From Caulobacteraceae bacterium (lineage in GTDB: Bacteria; Pseudomonadota; Alphaproteobacteria; Caulobacterales; Caulobacteraceae): a stretch of 60,631 bases of DNA. A program made the position numbers and the translations under genes. The DNA is taken from contig CANJXI010000014.1 in the NCBI GenBank assembly GCA_947478785.1, positions 1 to 60,631 on the forward strand, read 5' to 3'. Positions 1-8,138 of the stretch are shown one piece after another; positions within the stretch are counted from its first letter, which is position 1; every line of letters begins with the position of its first letter. The notes beneath the pieces are model-generated. The model had not been told where the DNA came from, did not search any database, and saw only the letters and a program-made list of their open reading frames with translations.

Positions 1-129
1 CAGGGCGCTGGCCAGCACGGCGGCGTCGGCGGGATCCTCGGCAACCGCCTGCCGGGCGGCGAGGTCGCGCGCCGAGGCCAGGCAGAGCTCGGCGAGCTCG
101 GCCAGGACGCGGGCGTGCCGCTCGGTCAT
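1..129 (-). CDS. N-terminal fragment of an unidentified protein, cut by window edge
   Basis: The reverse strand has an ATG at 127-129 followed by 43 uninterrupted codons to the window edge. The peptide begins MTERHARVLAELAEL and is rich in Ala, Leu, Arg and Glu, suggesting an amphipathic helical start. I do not recognise the family from this fragment. A LexA-type box lies 29 to 43 bases upstream of the start codon, so SOS control is likely. The codon pattern is GC-rich like its neighbours. Only the N-terminus is visible, so product and length are unknown. Confidence 0.6.
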   Translation of the reverse strand, partial: MTERHARVLAELAELCLASARDLAARQAVAEDPADAAVLASAL

Positions 130-157
130 TTCGCCTGAGGTGTCCACGGGCGAATGA

Positions 158-172
158 GAACATATCAGGAAC
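158..172 (-). promoter_or_regulatory. LexA (SOS) box, GAAC-N7-GAAC
   Basis: The plus strand reads GAACATATCAGGAAC; on the coding strand of the leftward gene this is GTTCCTGATATGTTC. It fits the direct-repeat SOS box of alphaproteobacteria (GTTC-N7-GTTC). A TTGACT that could serve as the -35 lies just upstream on the minus strand, so bound LexA would cover the promoter. The motif match is seen; LexA binding is inferred. Confidence 0.65.
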
Positions 173-202
173 ATAGAGTCAAGGATTTTCGACGTCTGGC
201 GA

Positions 203-3151
203 CTAACCCTTGGCGGCGGCTTTCGCGGGGGCGGCTTCCGCGCGTTTGGCCGGGGCGGCCGGCGCACCGGCGGGCGCCGAGAGCGACGGCCCCTTGGCGG
301 TGGTGACCGGGGGCGGATTGGTCTTGAAGCGGACCTTCATCTTGGCGACCCAGCCGGTGAAGGTCTCGTTGTCGGCGCTGATGCGGCTGAAATCCGCGAC
401 GCTCAGGCGGCCGGCCGACATGCCGGAGAGCGCGATGCGCAGCGCCTCGGGGTTCTGCGACTGGGCGATGAAGCCTCGGTAGCGGCTCTCCAGGCGGGTC
501 AGGGACGCGTCGTCGCCGGCCAGGCTGAACGCGACGCCGGCCCGCAGCAACAGCCCCTCGTCCTCCGAACTCAGCGCCGCGGGGTTCTTCCAGCGATCGC
601 CGAGCGCCTTTTCGAACACCGGGCCCGCGGCCGGCCAGTTCTTCTGCTTCCAGGTGATCTCGCCACGCAGTTCGCCGGCGTCCTTGGAGGTGTCGCGCTC
701 GATGATCTCCAGCGCCGAGTCGAAGCGGCCGACCCCGGCCCAGGCGCGGGCCTCGACCAGCCTGCGTTCGGCATTGAGCGCGGTGGGCAGGATGGTGGTG
801 CGCGAGCCATTGATCGCCTGGATCGCCTTCTCCGGCTGCCGGTCCATCAGGTAGATGACGGCCAGGTCGGTGGCGACCTGGGCGCGCGGGATGCCGTCGA
901 GGCGATTGTCGGCCTGGTATTTCAGGAGCTCGGCGGCCTGGCCCAGCAGGTCGACATCGACGAGGCGGCGGACCAGCTTGCGCACCATCAGGTCGCCGTC
1001 GGCGCCGATCGGGGTCAGCTCCTTGAAGTCGTAGAACAGGGCCAGCGCCTGGATCGGCTCCAGGCCGTCGGCCAGGCCGTCCAGGAAAAGCCCCCTGAAC
1101 GCCGCGGCCAGGTCGGACTGCAGCTGCAGCGCCTCGGGCAGGTCCGGCAGGCGGGTGCCGGCCGAGCGCAGCGCCTCCAGGGCTTCCCGGTAGCGGCCCT
1201 GCCCCAGGTAGAGCTGGCCAAGCGCGCGGATGGTCTCAAGTTCGGTGGCGTCGCCGCGCCAGCGATAGCGCAGGCCGTCGAACACCGCGGCGGCGGCCAC
1301 GGGCGTGGTCTCGTTCAGCTCGAGCTTGATCTGGGTGGCGCGCAGCAGGGCGGGCGAGGACAGGGATTCGATCGGCGCGCGGGAGATCGCGGAATACATC
1401 AGGAGCGCGCGGCGCTTGTGTCCCTGGGCCTCGACGATACGGGCCTGAACCAGGCGCGTCGCCAGTTCCTCCTTGAGGTCGGCTCCGGCGGCCAGCGCAT
1501 CCTGGACGCGGGCGTCGGCGGCGCTGAGGTCGCCCTGCGCCAGGGCGGCCTGGGCGTCGGCCCGGCTGAAGCGCGCGCGCCACATGGGCGAGAACTGGTT
1601 CAGGGTCTCGCCGCCTCGGGCGAACTCGGCCCGGGCTTCCGTCCACTGGGCGAGCTGGGCGGCGACATAGGAGCGCCAGATCGCGGTCGACGGGTCATCG
1701 ACCAGGGCGGGCGCGGAAAAGTCGGCGTCGGCTTCCTTGTAGCGGCGCGCCATGACCCGGGCCATGCCGCGCAGGCCGCGGAATTCGGGGTTGTCCAGCA
1801 GCGCCGGACTGGCGCGGGCCGCGTCGTTGAGCACGCCGATCGCCTCGAACGACAGCTCGGAGCCGACCAGGAAGCGGGCCAGCGCCATGCGGCCGCCGGT
1901 GGGCCCGTCGCGGTCCTTGAGGCCAGCCTCGACGGAGGCTTCCCCGACCAGGGCGTTGTAGCGGGCCAGGAAGCCGCCCGAGCCGGTCTTCGACCAGTTG
2001 GGGTCGATCAGCGCCGGCAGGGCGGCGGGCGACGGCCGGCCGACATCGACCTTGGCCTCCTGCTGGGTCGCCCAGGACGGCGACAGCGACAGGCCGACGG
2101 GCCGGCCGATGCTGACGATGTCGCCGTCGTGGCTGACCTGGAGGTCATCGATGTAGGATTCGACCGCCAGGCCCTGCATGGAGGGCAGCAGCGCCATCTG
2201 CACATATTCGCGGCGGGATGGCAGGCCCTTGGCGGGACCGAGCGCGGTGACCACCGAGAGCGTATCGCCGGCGTCGGGATCGGCGACCTTGAGGACGGTG
2301 GTGACGCCAGCCACGGGCGCGCGCAGGGCGGCCGGGCCGCCGGCCTCGTCGCGGGCCACCCGGACGAGGCTGGGCTGGCCCTGGTCGCCGGGACCGAGCG
2401 CCACCGTCCAGACCGGGCCGATTGCGGTCGCGAACACCGGGACGCCATGCTGGGCCTCGATGCGGACGGCGGAATAGTTCGGCCCCTTGAAGGCGCGCAG
2501 GCTGGCGTACTGGGTCAGGCCGCGCGGGGCGCGGCCGACGTCGATATTGGCGGCGGCGTCGAAGACGATCCAGACCGCGTCACCGCGCCGGAAAACCGCC
2601 GCGCCGGCCGGATTGGCCCAGGCGAAGGTGAACAGCACCTGGCCGTTCTGGATGCGGGCCTCGGCGCGCACGGTCCCACCGGCCGGGACCGGATTGGGCC
2701 GGGGCGGTTCGGGTGGCGTGACAACCGCGGCGGCTTGCGCCTTGGCCGCCTCGGCCGGGGTGGGCTCAGGCTTGGCGTAGGCGTTAACGTAGGTGGCGCC
2801 GTCGGCCGAACCGATCTTGGCCTCGGCGTCCTCGGCCAGGGTGAGCACCAGCTGCAGGTGGCCGCCCACGTGGCGCTTCTCCGCCCCCTTGAACCAGCGC
2901 GGGGGCGAGGCGCGCAGTTGCGCGATGTCGGGGTCGCTGTTGGCGGCGAACGTCAGCGTGATGGTCTGGCCGGCGCGCTTCACCGCCGCCCCGGCGCCGC
3001 CGCGCACCTCGATGCGCGAGAAGGTCTTGGCCTGGGCGAACCGCACATCCAGGCCGACGGGCCGGGCGGAAGGCCCGGCGCCCGCAGGCGCGACGACGGC
3101 GGCGATGCAGATCGCAGCGACGCTCGAACGCAGGGCCTGACGCAGCTGCAA
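203..3151 (-). CDS. Secreted TPR-repeat protein at the end of the fliL-fliM operon
   Basis: This 982-residue protein has a signal peptide (about residues 1-25, ending near AGAG), an N-terminal beta-rich region resembling an AMIN-like module (about 35-125), a proline-rich linker, a second beta-rich region to about 370, and from about 390 a long alanine-rich helical part with TPR-like repeats. The last 40 residues are an Ala/Pro/Lys-rich tail. It starts 4 bases after the MotE-like gene, so it is the fifth gene of the fliL-fliM-DUF6468-MotE-like operon. A role in flagellar motor assembly or function is inferred from position only; periplasmic location follows from the signal peptide. I know no characterised homologue. 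Confidence 0.85.
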   Translation of the reverse strand: MQLRQALRSSVAAICIAAVVAPAGAGPSARPVGLDVRFAQAKTFSRIEVRGGAGAAVKRAGQTITLTFAANSDPDIAQLRASPPRWFKGAEKRHVGGHLQLVLTLAEDAEAKIGSADGATYVNAYAKPEPTPAEAAKAQAAAVVTPPEPPRPNPVPAGGTVRAEARIQNGQVLFTFAWANPAGAAVFRRGDAVWIVFDAAANIDVGRAPRGLTQYASLRAFKGPNYSAVRIEAQHGVPVFATAIGPVWTVALGPGDQGQPSLVRVARDEAGGPAALRAPVAGVTTVLKVADPDAGDTLSVVTALGPAKGLPSRREYVQMALLPSMQGLAVESYIDDLQVSHDGDIVSIGRPVGLSLSPSWATQQEAKVDVGRPSPAALPALIDPNWSKTGSGGFLARYNALVGEASVEAGLKDRDGPTGGRMALARFLVGSELSFEAIGVLNDAARASPALLDNPEFRGLRGMARVMARRYKEADADFSAPALVDDPSTAIWRSYVAAQLAQWTEARAEFARGGETLNQFSPMWRARFSRADAQAALAQGDLSAADARVQDALAAGADLKEELATRLVQARIVEAQGHKRRALLMYSAISRAPIESLSSPALLRATQIKLELNETTPVAAAAVFDGLRYRWRGDATELETIRALGQLYLGQGRYREALEALRSAGTRLPDLPEALQLQSDLAAAFRGLFLDGLADGLEPIQALALFYDFKELTPIGADGDLMVRKLVRRLVDVDLLGQAAELLKYQADNRLDGIPRAQVATDLAVIYLMDRQPEKAIQAINGSRTTILPTALNAERRLVEARAWAGVGRFDSALEIIERDTSKDAGELRGEITWKQKNWPAAGPVFEKALGDRWKNPAALSSEDEGLLLRAGVAFSLAGDDASLTRLESRYRGFIAQSQNPEALRIALSGMSAGRLSVADFSRISADNETFTGWVAKMKVRFKTNPPPVTTAKGPSLSAPAGAPAAPAKRAEAAPAKAAAKG

Positions 3152-3155
3152 CGGA

Positions 3156-4121
3156 CTAGCCGGCCTTGGCCGGGGCAGGCGCCGGCGCGGGGGCCGCCGC
3201 GGCGGGCGCGGCCGGCGCGGGTGCGGCGGCGGCCTGGGCGGCGGGCGGGGCGGACTTGCGCGGGGCGGCTTTCGCGGTCTTGGCGGGCGGGCGCCTGGCG
3301 GCGGGTTTGGCGGGCTTGGCCGAGGCCTTGGCCGGCGCGGCGGCGGCCGGTTCCGGCGCGGGTGCGGTCGAAGCCGCCTGGGCGACGGCGTTCTGGGCCA
3401 GGGTCTGGGCGGCGGAGAACCGGCGAGACAGGGACTCGGTCAGGCGCTTGGCTTCCGGCGGCGGCATCTGGGCGATGATCGCCGAGAGCGAACGCTCCTT
3501 CATCTTGGCGGCGATGGGCAGGCGGACGTTGTCGTCGAGCAGCACCATGCGCGGGGCGGCGTCCTTGGCCTTCATGCCTTCGAACACCTTGACCAGGCGA
3601 TCGACCTCCTGGGCCTCGCGGCCATCGGCCTGGCTGAGCAGGCCCTGGACATCGGCCTTGAGGCCGTTCAGCGCCTTGACCTTGGCGTCGAGCTTGGCCT
3701 CGGCGGTGGCCAGCAGCGCCAGCTGCATGCCCAGTTCATCCTCGCGCTTGTCGAGCTGTCCGCGGCGTTCGCCGAGGTTCTGCAGCACCTGGAGTTCGGC
3801 CGGCGAGAGGCCGGCCTCCTTGGCCAGCTCCGCGGCGGTGGGCGCGCAGACGGCCTTGGGCCGGATGGTCGGCGGCGGCAGGGCGGCCACCGCGTCGGGG
3901 GCGTCGCCGGTCGCGGCGGACTCCGCGGCCTGAGCCTTGGGATCCTTGGAGGCCTTTTCACCCTTGGCCAGCTTGGTCGCCTTGCCGGCGGCTTCCTCGG
4001 CGTAGGCCTGGGCTCCGGAGAGCAGGTCCGGGAGGCTGCGGGCGCCGGCGAGCGCGTTGATCGCCAGGACGCCGCCGATGGCGACGCCGACCAGCGGCAG
4101 AATGCGGGGCATGTTCTTCAT
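3156..4121 (-). CDS. MotE-like flagellar motor chaperone-type protein
   Basis: The 321-residue protein has one N-terminal membrane segment (about residues 7-25), a charged linker, a predicted coiled coil (about 115-180) and a MgtE_N-like region (about 180-240, with VLLDDNVRLPIAAKMKER and an IIAQMPPPEA motif). It ends in a long low-complexity Ala/Pro/Lys tail. This layout matches MotE, a periplasmic chaperone of the motor protein MotC in Rhizobiales. It overlaps the upstream DUF6468 gene by 4 bases (ATGA) and lies 4 bases before the TPR gene, so translation is probably coupled. Family assignment is good; that it serves MotB or another motor protein here is inferred. Confidence 0.75.
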   Translation of the reverse strand: MKNMPRILPLVGVAIGGVLAINALAGARSLPDLLSGAQAYAEEAAGKATKLAKGEKASKDPKAQAAESAATGDAPDAVAALPPPTIRPKAVCAPTAAELAKEAGLSPAELQVLQNLGERRGQLDKREDELGMQLALLATAEAKLDAKVKALNGLKADVQGLLSQADGREAQEVDRLVKVFEGMKAKDAAPRMVLLDDNVRLPIAAKMKERSLSAIIAQMPPPEAKRLTESLSRRFSAAQTLAQNAVAQAASTAPAPEPAAAAPAKASAKPAKPAARRPPAKTAKAAPRKSAPPAAQAAAAPAPAAPAAAAPAPAPAPAKAG

Positions 4122-4654
4122 CGGCGGCCCCCTTGGACGCGGTCCAGGATCAACGGGATGTCCTCGAAGAGGTCGTCTTCGGCGATGGCCGCCGGCGGCG
4201 CGGCGGGACGCGCGGCCGGGACGGCGCGCGGGGCCAGGGCGTCACGCAGGGCGGCGCGGTCGGGCCGGCCTTCGCGGGCGGCGGCCAGCAGGGCGCCGAG
4301 GCGGCGCTCGACCGTGCGGATATCGTCGGGCTCGGCCGGGGCGCGGGGCGCCGGCTGGGCCGGAGGCTCATGGTGCGGGCGTTCGATCAGGCCCTCGAGC
4401 CTGGCGGCGAGCGCCCGGCCCTTGGCGATGCGGTCGGCCAGGTCGTCCACGGCCTCGTCGGTGGCGGCGCGCAGGTCGGCCAGGCCCTGTTCGGCGCGGG
4501 CCGCGGCGGTGTTCAGCTCGCGCACCGCGACGGCGAACCCGTCATGGCTGTCGCGCAGCGCTTTCAGACGACGATTCAGGCGCCAGCCCATCACCAGGGC
4601 CGCCAACATCAGCCCCGCCAACAGGGTGTTCATGATCAGGCCGATGATGCTCAT
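4118..4654 (-). CDS. DUF6468 membrane protein, flagellar operon
   Basis: This 178-residue protein starts MSIIGLIMNTLLAGLMLAAL, a single membrane segment, followed by a coiled-coil-prone helical stretch (about residues 25-110) and a disordered Ala/Pro/Arg-rich C-terminal half. It matches DUF6468 proteins encoded next to fliM in Caulobacterales and relatives. It overlaps fliM by 4 bases upstream and the MotE-like gene by 4 bases downstream. Its function is unknown; cotranscription with fliL and fliM suggests an accessory motor or switch protein at the inner membrane. Confidence 0.75.
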   Translation of the reverse strand: MSIIGLIMNTLLAGLMLAALVMGWRLNRRLKALRDSHDGFAVAVRELNTAAARAEQGLADLRAATDEAVDDLADRIAKGRALAARLEGLIERPHHEPPAQPAPRAPAEPDDIRTVERRLGALLAAAREGRPDRAALRDALAPRAVPAARPAAPPAAIAEDDLFEDIPLILDRVQGGRR

Positions 4655-5745
4655 GACGACCTCTGGACAGCTTGCCGGGCGCTCGGCGTGAGGGGGGCTT
4701 CGACGCGGACGGCGATGTGGGCGTTGCGGCGGCCCATGCGGCCGCGCGTCAGCGGGATGGTTCCGGCCCTGAGCTCGATCAGGCTGTCGGGCGTGGCGTT
4801 GAGCATCAGGGTGTCGCCCACCTTGAGCTCCAGCACCTGGCGAAGGCCCACCTGCTGCTCGTCGAGGACGGCGCGGACATCCATCTGGGTGGTCCAGAGC
4901 TCGGTGGCCAGGTGGCCTTCCCAGATGTTGTCGCGGCCGAACTTCTCGCCCATGAACTGCTGCAGCAGCATCTTGCGGATCGGCTCCAGCGTCGCGTAGG
5001 GCAGCAGGAGCTCGATACGGCCGCCACGATCCTCCATGTCGATCCGCAGCTTGACCAGGATGGCGGCGTTGGCCGGCCGGGCGATGGCGGCGAAGCGCGG
5101 GTTGGTCTCCAGTCGGTCGAGGGTGAAGGTCACTGGCGTCAGGGGCTCGAAGGCCTCGCGGGCGTCGGCCAGCACGACCTCGACCATCCGCTGCACCAGC
5201 ACGCGCTCGATGGTAGTGTAGGGCCGGCCTTCGATACGCATGGCCGCGGTGCCCCGGCGCCCGCCCAGCAGGACGTCGACGATCGAATAGATCAGGTTGG
5301 AATCGACCGTCAGCAGGCCGTAGTTGTTGAGTTCTTCCGCGCGGAACACCGACAGGATGGCCGGCAGCGGGATCGAATTCAGGTAGTCGCCGAAGCGGAT
5401 CGAGGAGATGTTGTCGAGGCTGACCTCGACGTTGTCGGAGGTGAAGTTCCGCAGGCTCGTGGTCATCAGCCGCACCAGGCGGTCGAAGACGATCTCTAGC
5501 ATCGGCAGGCGTTCGTAGGACACCAGGGCCGAGTTGATGATCGCCCGGATGCCCGTGCGCTCGCCGCCCTCCTCCTCGGAGAGGTCGAAGCCCAGCAGGC
5601 TATCGATCTCATCCTGGTTGAGGATGCGTTCCGAACCTGGCTCGTCGGCCAGCGCCGCGGCCGAGGCGGTGTCGGGCCAGGCGTTGGCGTCCGCTTCGGC
5701 GGCCGGGGTCGGGGTCTCGGTTTCGGATTCGCTTGCCATGCTCAC
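4651..5745 (-). CDS. fliM: Flagellar motor switch protein FliM
   Basis: FliM forms the middle of the cytoplasmic C-ring, binds phosphorylated CheY and contacts FliG and FliN. The 364-residue product has an acidic N-terminal tail containing the CheY-binding type motif ILNQDEIDSLL (about residues 41-51), a middle CheC-like domain (about 60-250, with GDYLNSIPLPAILSVF) and a C-terminal SpoA domain (about 275-350). Length is typical, with an extended N-terminus. It starts 27 bases after fliL and overlaps the DUF6468 gene. Its partner gene fliG is not in this window. Confidence 0.95.
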   Translation of the reverse strand: MSMASESETETPTPAAEADANAWPDTASAAALADEPGSERILNQDEIDSLLGFDLSEEEGGERTGIRAIINSALVSYERLPMLEIVFDRLVRLMTTSLRNFTSDNVEVSLDNISSIRFGDYLNSIPLPAILSVFRAEELNNYGLLTVDSNLIYSIVDVLLGGRRGTAAMRIEGRPYTTIERVLVQRMVEVVLADAREAFEPLTPVTFTLDRLETNPRFAAIARPANAAILVKLRIDMEDRGGRIELLLPYATLEPIRKMLLQQFMGEKFGRDNIWEGHLATELWTTQMDVRAVLDEQQVGLRQVLELKVGDTLMLNATPDSLIELRAGTIPLTRGRMGRRNAHIAVRVEAPLTPSARQAVQRSS

Positions 5746-5772
5746 GCCACCACCGGCGCCCTTTGAAGGGCG

Positions 5773-6381
5773 CTAGTTGATCAGCATCTCCTCGATCAGG
5801 ACGGCGTTCGCCTTGGAGGGCGAGATCACCAGGTTGACGCGGCGCAGGATCTCCATGCGCAGCTGGTAGGAGCCTTGGCTGCCCGAGAGGTCTTCCGGGC
5901 GCAGCTCGCGCAGGAAGGTCTGGAACATGTCCTGCAGCCTGGGCATGTTCGGCTCGAGGGCGTCGGCCGTGGCCTGGTCGGGCAGTTCGAGGGTCAGCTT
6001 GAGCTTCAGGAAGGTGGGCCGGCCGTCGGCGGTCTGCATGTTCACGACCACGTCGGGCAGGGTGTAGAAGAGCACGCCGTCGGGGCCCTCGCGGACGGGG
6101 GACGCGCCCTCCTTGCCCTTCTCGCCCTTCTTCTCTTCCTTCTTGCCCTTCTTTTCCTTGTGTTCCTTGCCGGCGTGGGCCGCGTCGGGCTTGGGCTTGA
6201 GGAAGATGAAGGCCGCGGCCCCGCCGCCGCCGATCACCACCAGGGCGGCGGCCCCGGCGATCAGCATCATCTTCATCGGAAGCTTCTTCTTGGGCGCAGC
6301 CCCGTCGACGGCTTCGCCCTCGACGGCCTCGCCCTCGACGACCGCCTCTTCGGGGTCTTTCTTGACCTTATCCTTGGCCAC
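5773..6381 (-). CDS. fliL: Flagellar basal body-associated protein FliL
   Basis: FliL is an inner-membrane protein around the stator needed for full torque. The 202-residue product has an acidic cytoplasmic start, one membrane segment (about residues 38-58, MMLIAGAAALVVIGGGGAAAF), a Lys/Glu-rich linker (about 70-92) and the periplasmic FliL domain ending ANAVLIEEMLIN. The start codon is GTG at 6379-6381, preceded on the minus strand by an AAGGA ribosome-binding site about 9 bases away. It is the first gene of the leftward operon; TTAAC motifs of CtrA type lie 50-80 bases upstream. Confidence 0.93.
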   Translation of the reverse strand: MAKDKVKKDPEEAVVEGEAVEGEAVDGAAPKKKLPMKMMLIAGAAALVVIGGGGAAAFIFLKPKPDAAHAGKEHKEKKGKKEEKKGEKGKEGASPVREGPDGVLFYTLPDVVVNMQTADGRPTFLKLKLTLELPDQATADALEPNMPRLQDMFQTFLRELRPEDLSGSQGSYQLRMEILRRVNLVISPSKANAVLIEEMLIN

Positions 6382-6442
6382 GCGCGCGTTCCTTAGAAAC
6401 CCAGGCGTTCACCCATGGCCCCCTGATGGTTAACGCGCGGTT

Positions 6443-6458
6443 TTTAACAGTCCTTAAC
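6443..6458 (-). promoter_or_regulatory. Candidate CtrA site upstream of fliL
   Basis: Three TTAAC motifs occur at 6430, 6444 and 6454 and a fourth at 6501. Positions 6443-6458 read TTTA-N7-TTAAC, one mismatch from the CtrA consensus TTAA-N7-TTAAC. In Caulobacter the fliL-fliM operon is an early (class II) CtrA target, and the site lies 62-77 bases upstream of the fliL GTG. CtrA control is an inference from motif and precedent. Confidence 0.45.
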
Positions 6459-6472
6459 GGATGCCAACCCTG

Positions 6473-6489
6473 CCCGGCAGAATCCGCCG
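6473..6489 (+). promoter_or_regulatory. Candidate FlbD enhancer (ftr-like) for flgF
   Basis: The sequence CCCGGCAGAATCCGCCG resembles the ftr elements bound by FlbD, whose core as I recall it contains CCGGCA. It lies about 77-93 bases upstream of the transcription start predicted from the sigma-54 promoter, close to the roughly -100 position of Caulobacter ftr sites. The assignment is tentative because I am matching from memory. Confidence 0.4.
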
Positions 6490-6539
6490 CCGGCCGCGCG
6501 TTAACTTTATTATCCGTTGAAACTGTTGAGTTTTCGACT

Positions 6540-6555
6540 TGGCCCGATGCTTGCA
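6540..6555 (+). promoter_or_regulatory. Sigma-54 promoter of the flgF operon
   Basis: TGGCCCGATGCTTGCA fits the RpoN consensus TGGCACG-N4-TTGCW with one mismatch. The invariant GG (6541-6542) and GC (6553-6554) are exactly 10 bases apart. Transcription would start near 6566, giving a leader of about 32 bases to the flgF ATG. Sigma-54 control of rod genes, activated by FlbD, is known in Caulobacter, and flbD is encoded at the right end of this window. Confidence 0.8.
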
Positions 6556-6597
6556 GCCGAGGTTGGCGAAATGTCGCTTCCGCAAGGCCCGCTCTAA

Positions 6598-7335
6598 ATG
6601 GACAACGCCCTCTACGTCGGACTGTCGCGCCAGATGGTGCTCCGTCGCGAGATGGACATCGTCGCCAACAACATCGCCAACGCCGACACCACCGGCTTCA
6701 AGGTCGAGTCGCTGATGACCAAGGAGCAGCCCGGCCCGCCGGCCATGACGCTGCAGGGCCCCCGGCCGATCAAGTTCGTGGCCGCCGACGGCGTGGCCCG
6801 CGACTTCGGCCAGGGCGGCCTCCACCGCACCGACGCGCCGCTGGACCTGGGCATCGAGGGCCAGGGCTTCTTCAAGGTGACCACGGCGGCCGGCGACCGC
6901 TACACCCGCGACGGCCGTTTCCGCGTCGACGAGACCGGGCGGCTGACCACCCAGTCCGGCCAGCCGGTGGCCGACGAAAGCGGCGGCGAGATCACGCTGG
7001 ACCTCGAGAAGGGCGCGATCACCATCGCCGCCGACGGCACGGTCAGCCAGGGCACCGAGCGGGTCGGCAAGGTCGGCGTCTTCAAGTTCGACACCCTGTC
7101 GGTGCTCGAGAAGAGCGGCGACAACCTCTACCAGAACACCGCCAACAGCCAGCCGGCCCCCGCCACCGAGGCGCGCGTGCGCCAGGGCATGCTGGAAAGC
7201 TCCAACGTCCAGCCGATCGTGGAAATCACCCGGATGATCGAGGTCAGCCGGGCCTACGAACAGATCACCCAGATGATGAATTCCGAAGCCGACCTCTCGC
7301 GCAACACGATCACGCGCATGGGCCGGCTGCAGTAA
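6598..7335 (+). CDS. flgF: Flagellar basal-body rod protein FlgF
   Basis: FlgF is a proximal rod protein exported by the flagellar type III system. The 245-residue product carries the N-terminal rod signature VANNIANADTTGFKVE (about residues 22-37) and the C-terminal helix VEITRMIEVSRAYEQITQMM found in rod and hook proteins. Length is normal. It is the first gene of the flgF-flgG-flgA-flgH operon behind the sigma-54 promoter; flgG follows 14 bases later. Confidence 0.95.
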   Translation: MDNALYVGLSRQMVLRREMDIVANNIANADTTGFKVESLMTKEQPGPPAMTLQGPRPIKFVAADGVARDFGQGGLHRTDAPLDLGIEGQGFFKVTTAAGDRYTRDGRFRVDETGRLTTQSGQPVADESGGEITLDLEKGAITIAADGTVSQGTERVGKVGVFKFDTLSVLEKSGDNLYQNTANSQPAPATEARVRQGMLESSNVQPIVEITRMIEVSRAYEQITQMMNSEADLSRNTITRMGRLQ

Positions 7336-7349
7336 GGACGATTTGAACG

Positions 7350-8135
7350 ATGCAAGCTCTCCGCACCGCAGCGACCGGCATGGCCGCCCAGCAGCTCAAT
7401 GTCGAGGTGATCTCGAACAACATCGCCAACATGAACACCATCGCGTTCAAGCGGCAACGGGCCGAGTTCCAGGACCTGCTCTACCAGACGCTGGAGACGG
7501 CCGGGGCGCAGTCCTCGGACCAGGGCACCATCGTGCCGACCGGCGTGCAGGTGGGGGCCGGCGTGAAGGCCGGCAGCGTCTACAGGATCTCCACCCAAGG
7601 CGCGCTGACCCGCACCGACAACCAGTACGACCTGGCCATCGACGGGCGCGGCTACTTCCAGGTGCTGACGCCGTCCGGCGACACCGCCTACACGCGGGCC
7701 GGCAACCTGGCGGTCAATGACCAGGGCCAGCTGGTGACCCAGGACGGCTACCAGATCCAGCCGGCGGTCTCGATCCCGCAGGACGCGCTGAGCGTGGTGA
7801 TCTCCAAGTCCGGCCAGGTGCAGGTGACCCAGGCCAGCGGCACGCCCAGCGTCGTGGGCACCCTGGAGCTCGCCACCTTCGTCAACGAGGGCGGGCTGTC
7901 GGCGCAGGGCGCGAACCTGTTCAAGGAGACCGCCGCCTCCGGCGCGGCCACCACCGGCACGCCGGGCGCGGTCGGCTTCGGCACCCTGCTGCAGGGCTAC
8001 ACCGAAGCGTCCAACGTCGACCCGGTCTCGGAGATCACCGCCCTGATCGTCGCCCAGCGCGCCTATGAGATGAACTCCAAGGTGATCTCCACGGCCGACT
8101 CGATGCTGGGCGTCGCCAACCAGATCAAGTCCTGA
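7350..8135 (+). CDS. flgG: Flagellar distal rod protein FlgG
   Basis: FlgG builds the distal rod between the proximal rod and the hook. The 261-residue product has the N-terminal motif VISNNIANMNTIAFKRQRAE, a central DGRGYFQV motif of the hook/rod family and the C-terminal ALIVAQRAYEMNSKVI helix. Length matches FlgG (about 260). It lies between flgF and flgA, 3 bases before flgA. Confidence 0.96.
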   Translation: MQALRTAATGMAAQQLNVEVISNNIANMNTIAFKRQRAEFQDLLYQTLETAGAQSSDQGTIVPTGVQVGAGVKAGSVYRISTQGALTRTDNQYDLAIDGRGYFQVLTPSGDTAYTRAGNLAVNDQGQLVTQDGYQIQPAVSIPQDALSVVISKSGQVQVTQASGTPSVVGTLELATFVNEGGLSAQGANLFKETAASGAATTGTPGAVGFGTLLQGYTEASNVDPVSEITALIVAQRAYEMNSKVISTADSMLGVANQIKS

Positions 8136-8138
8136 GCC

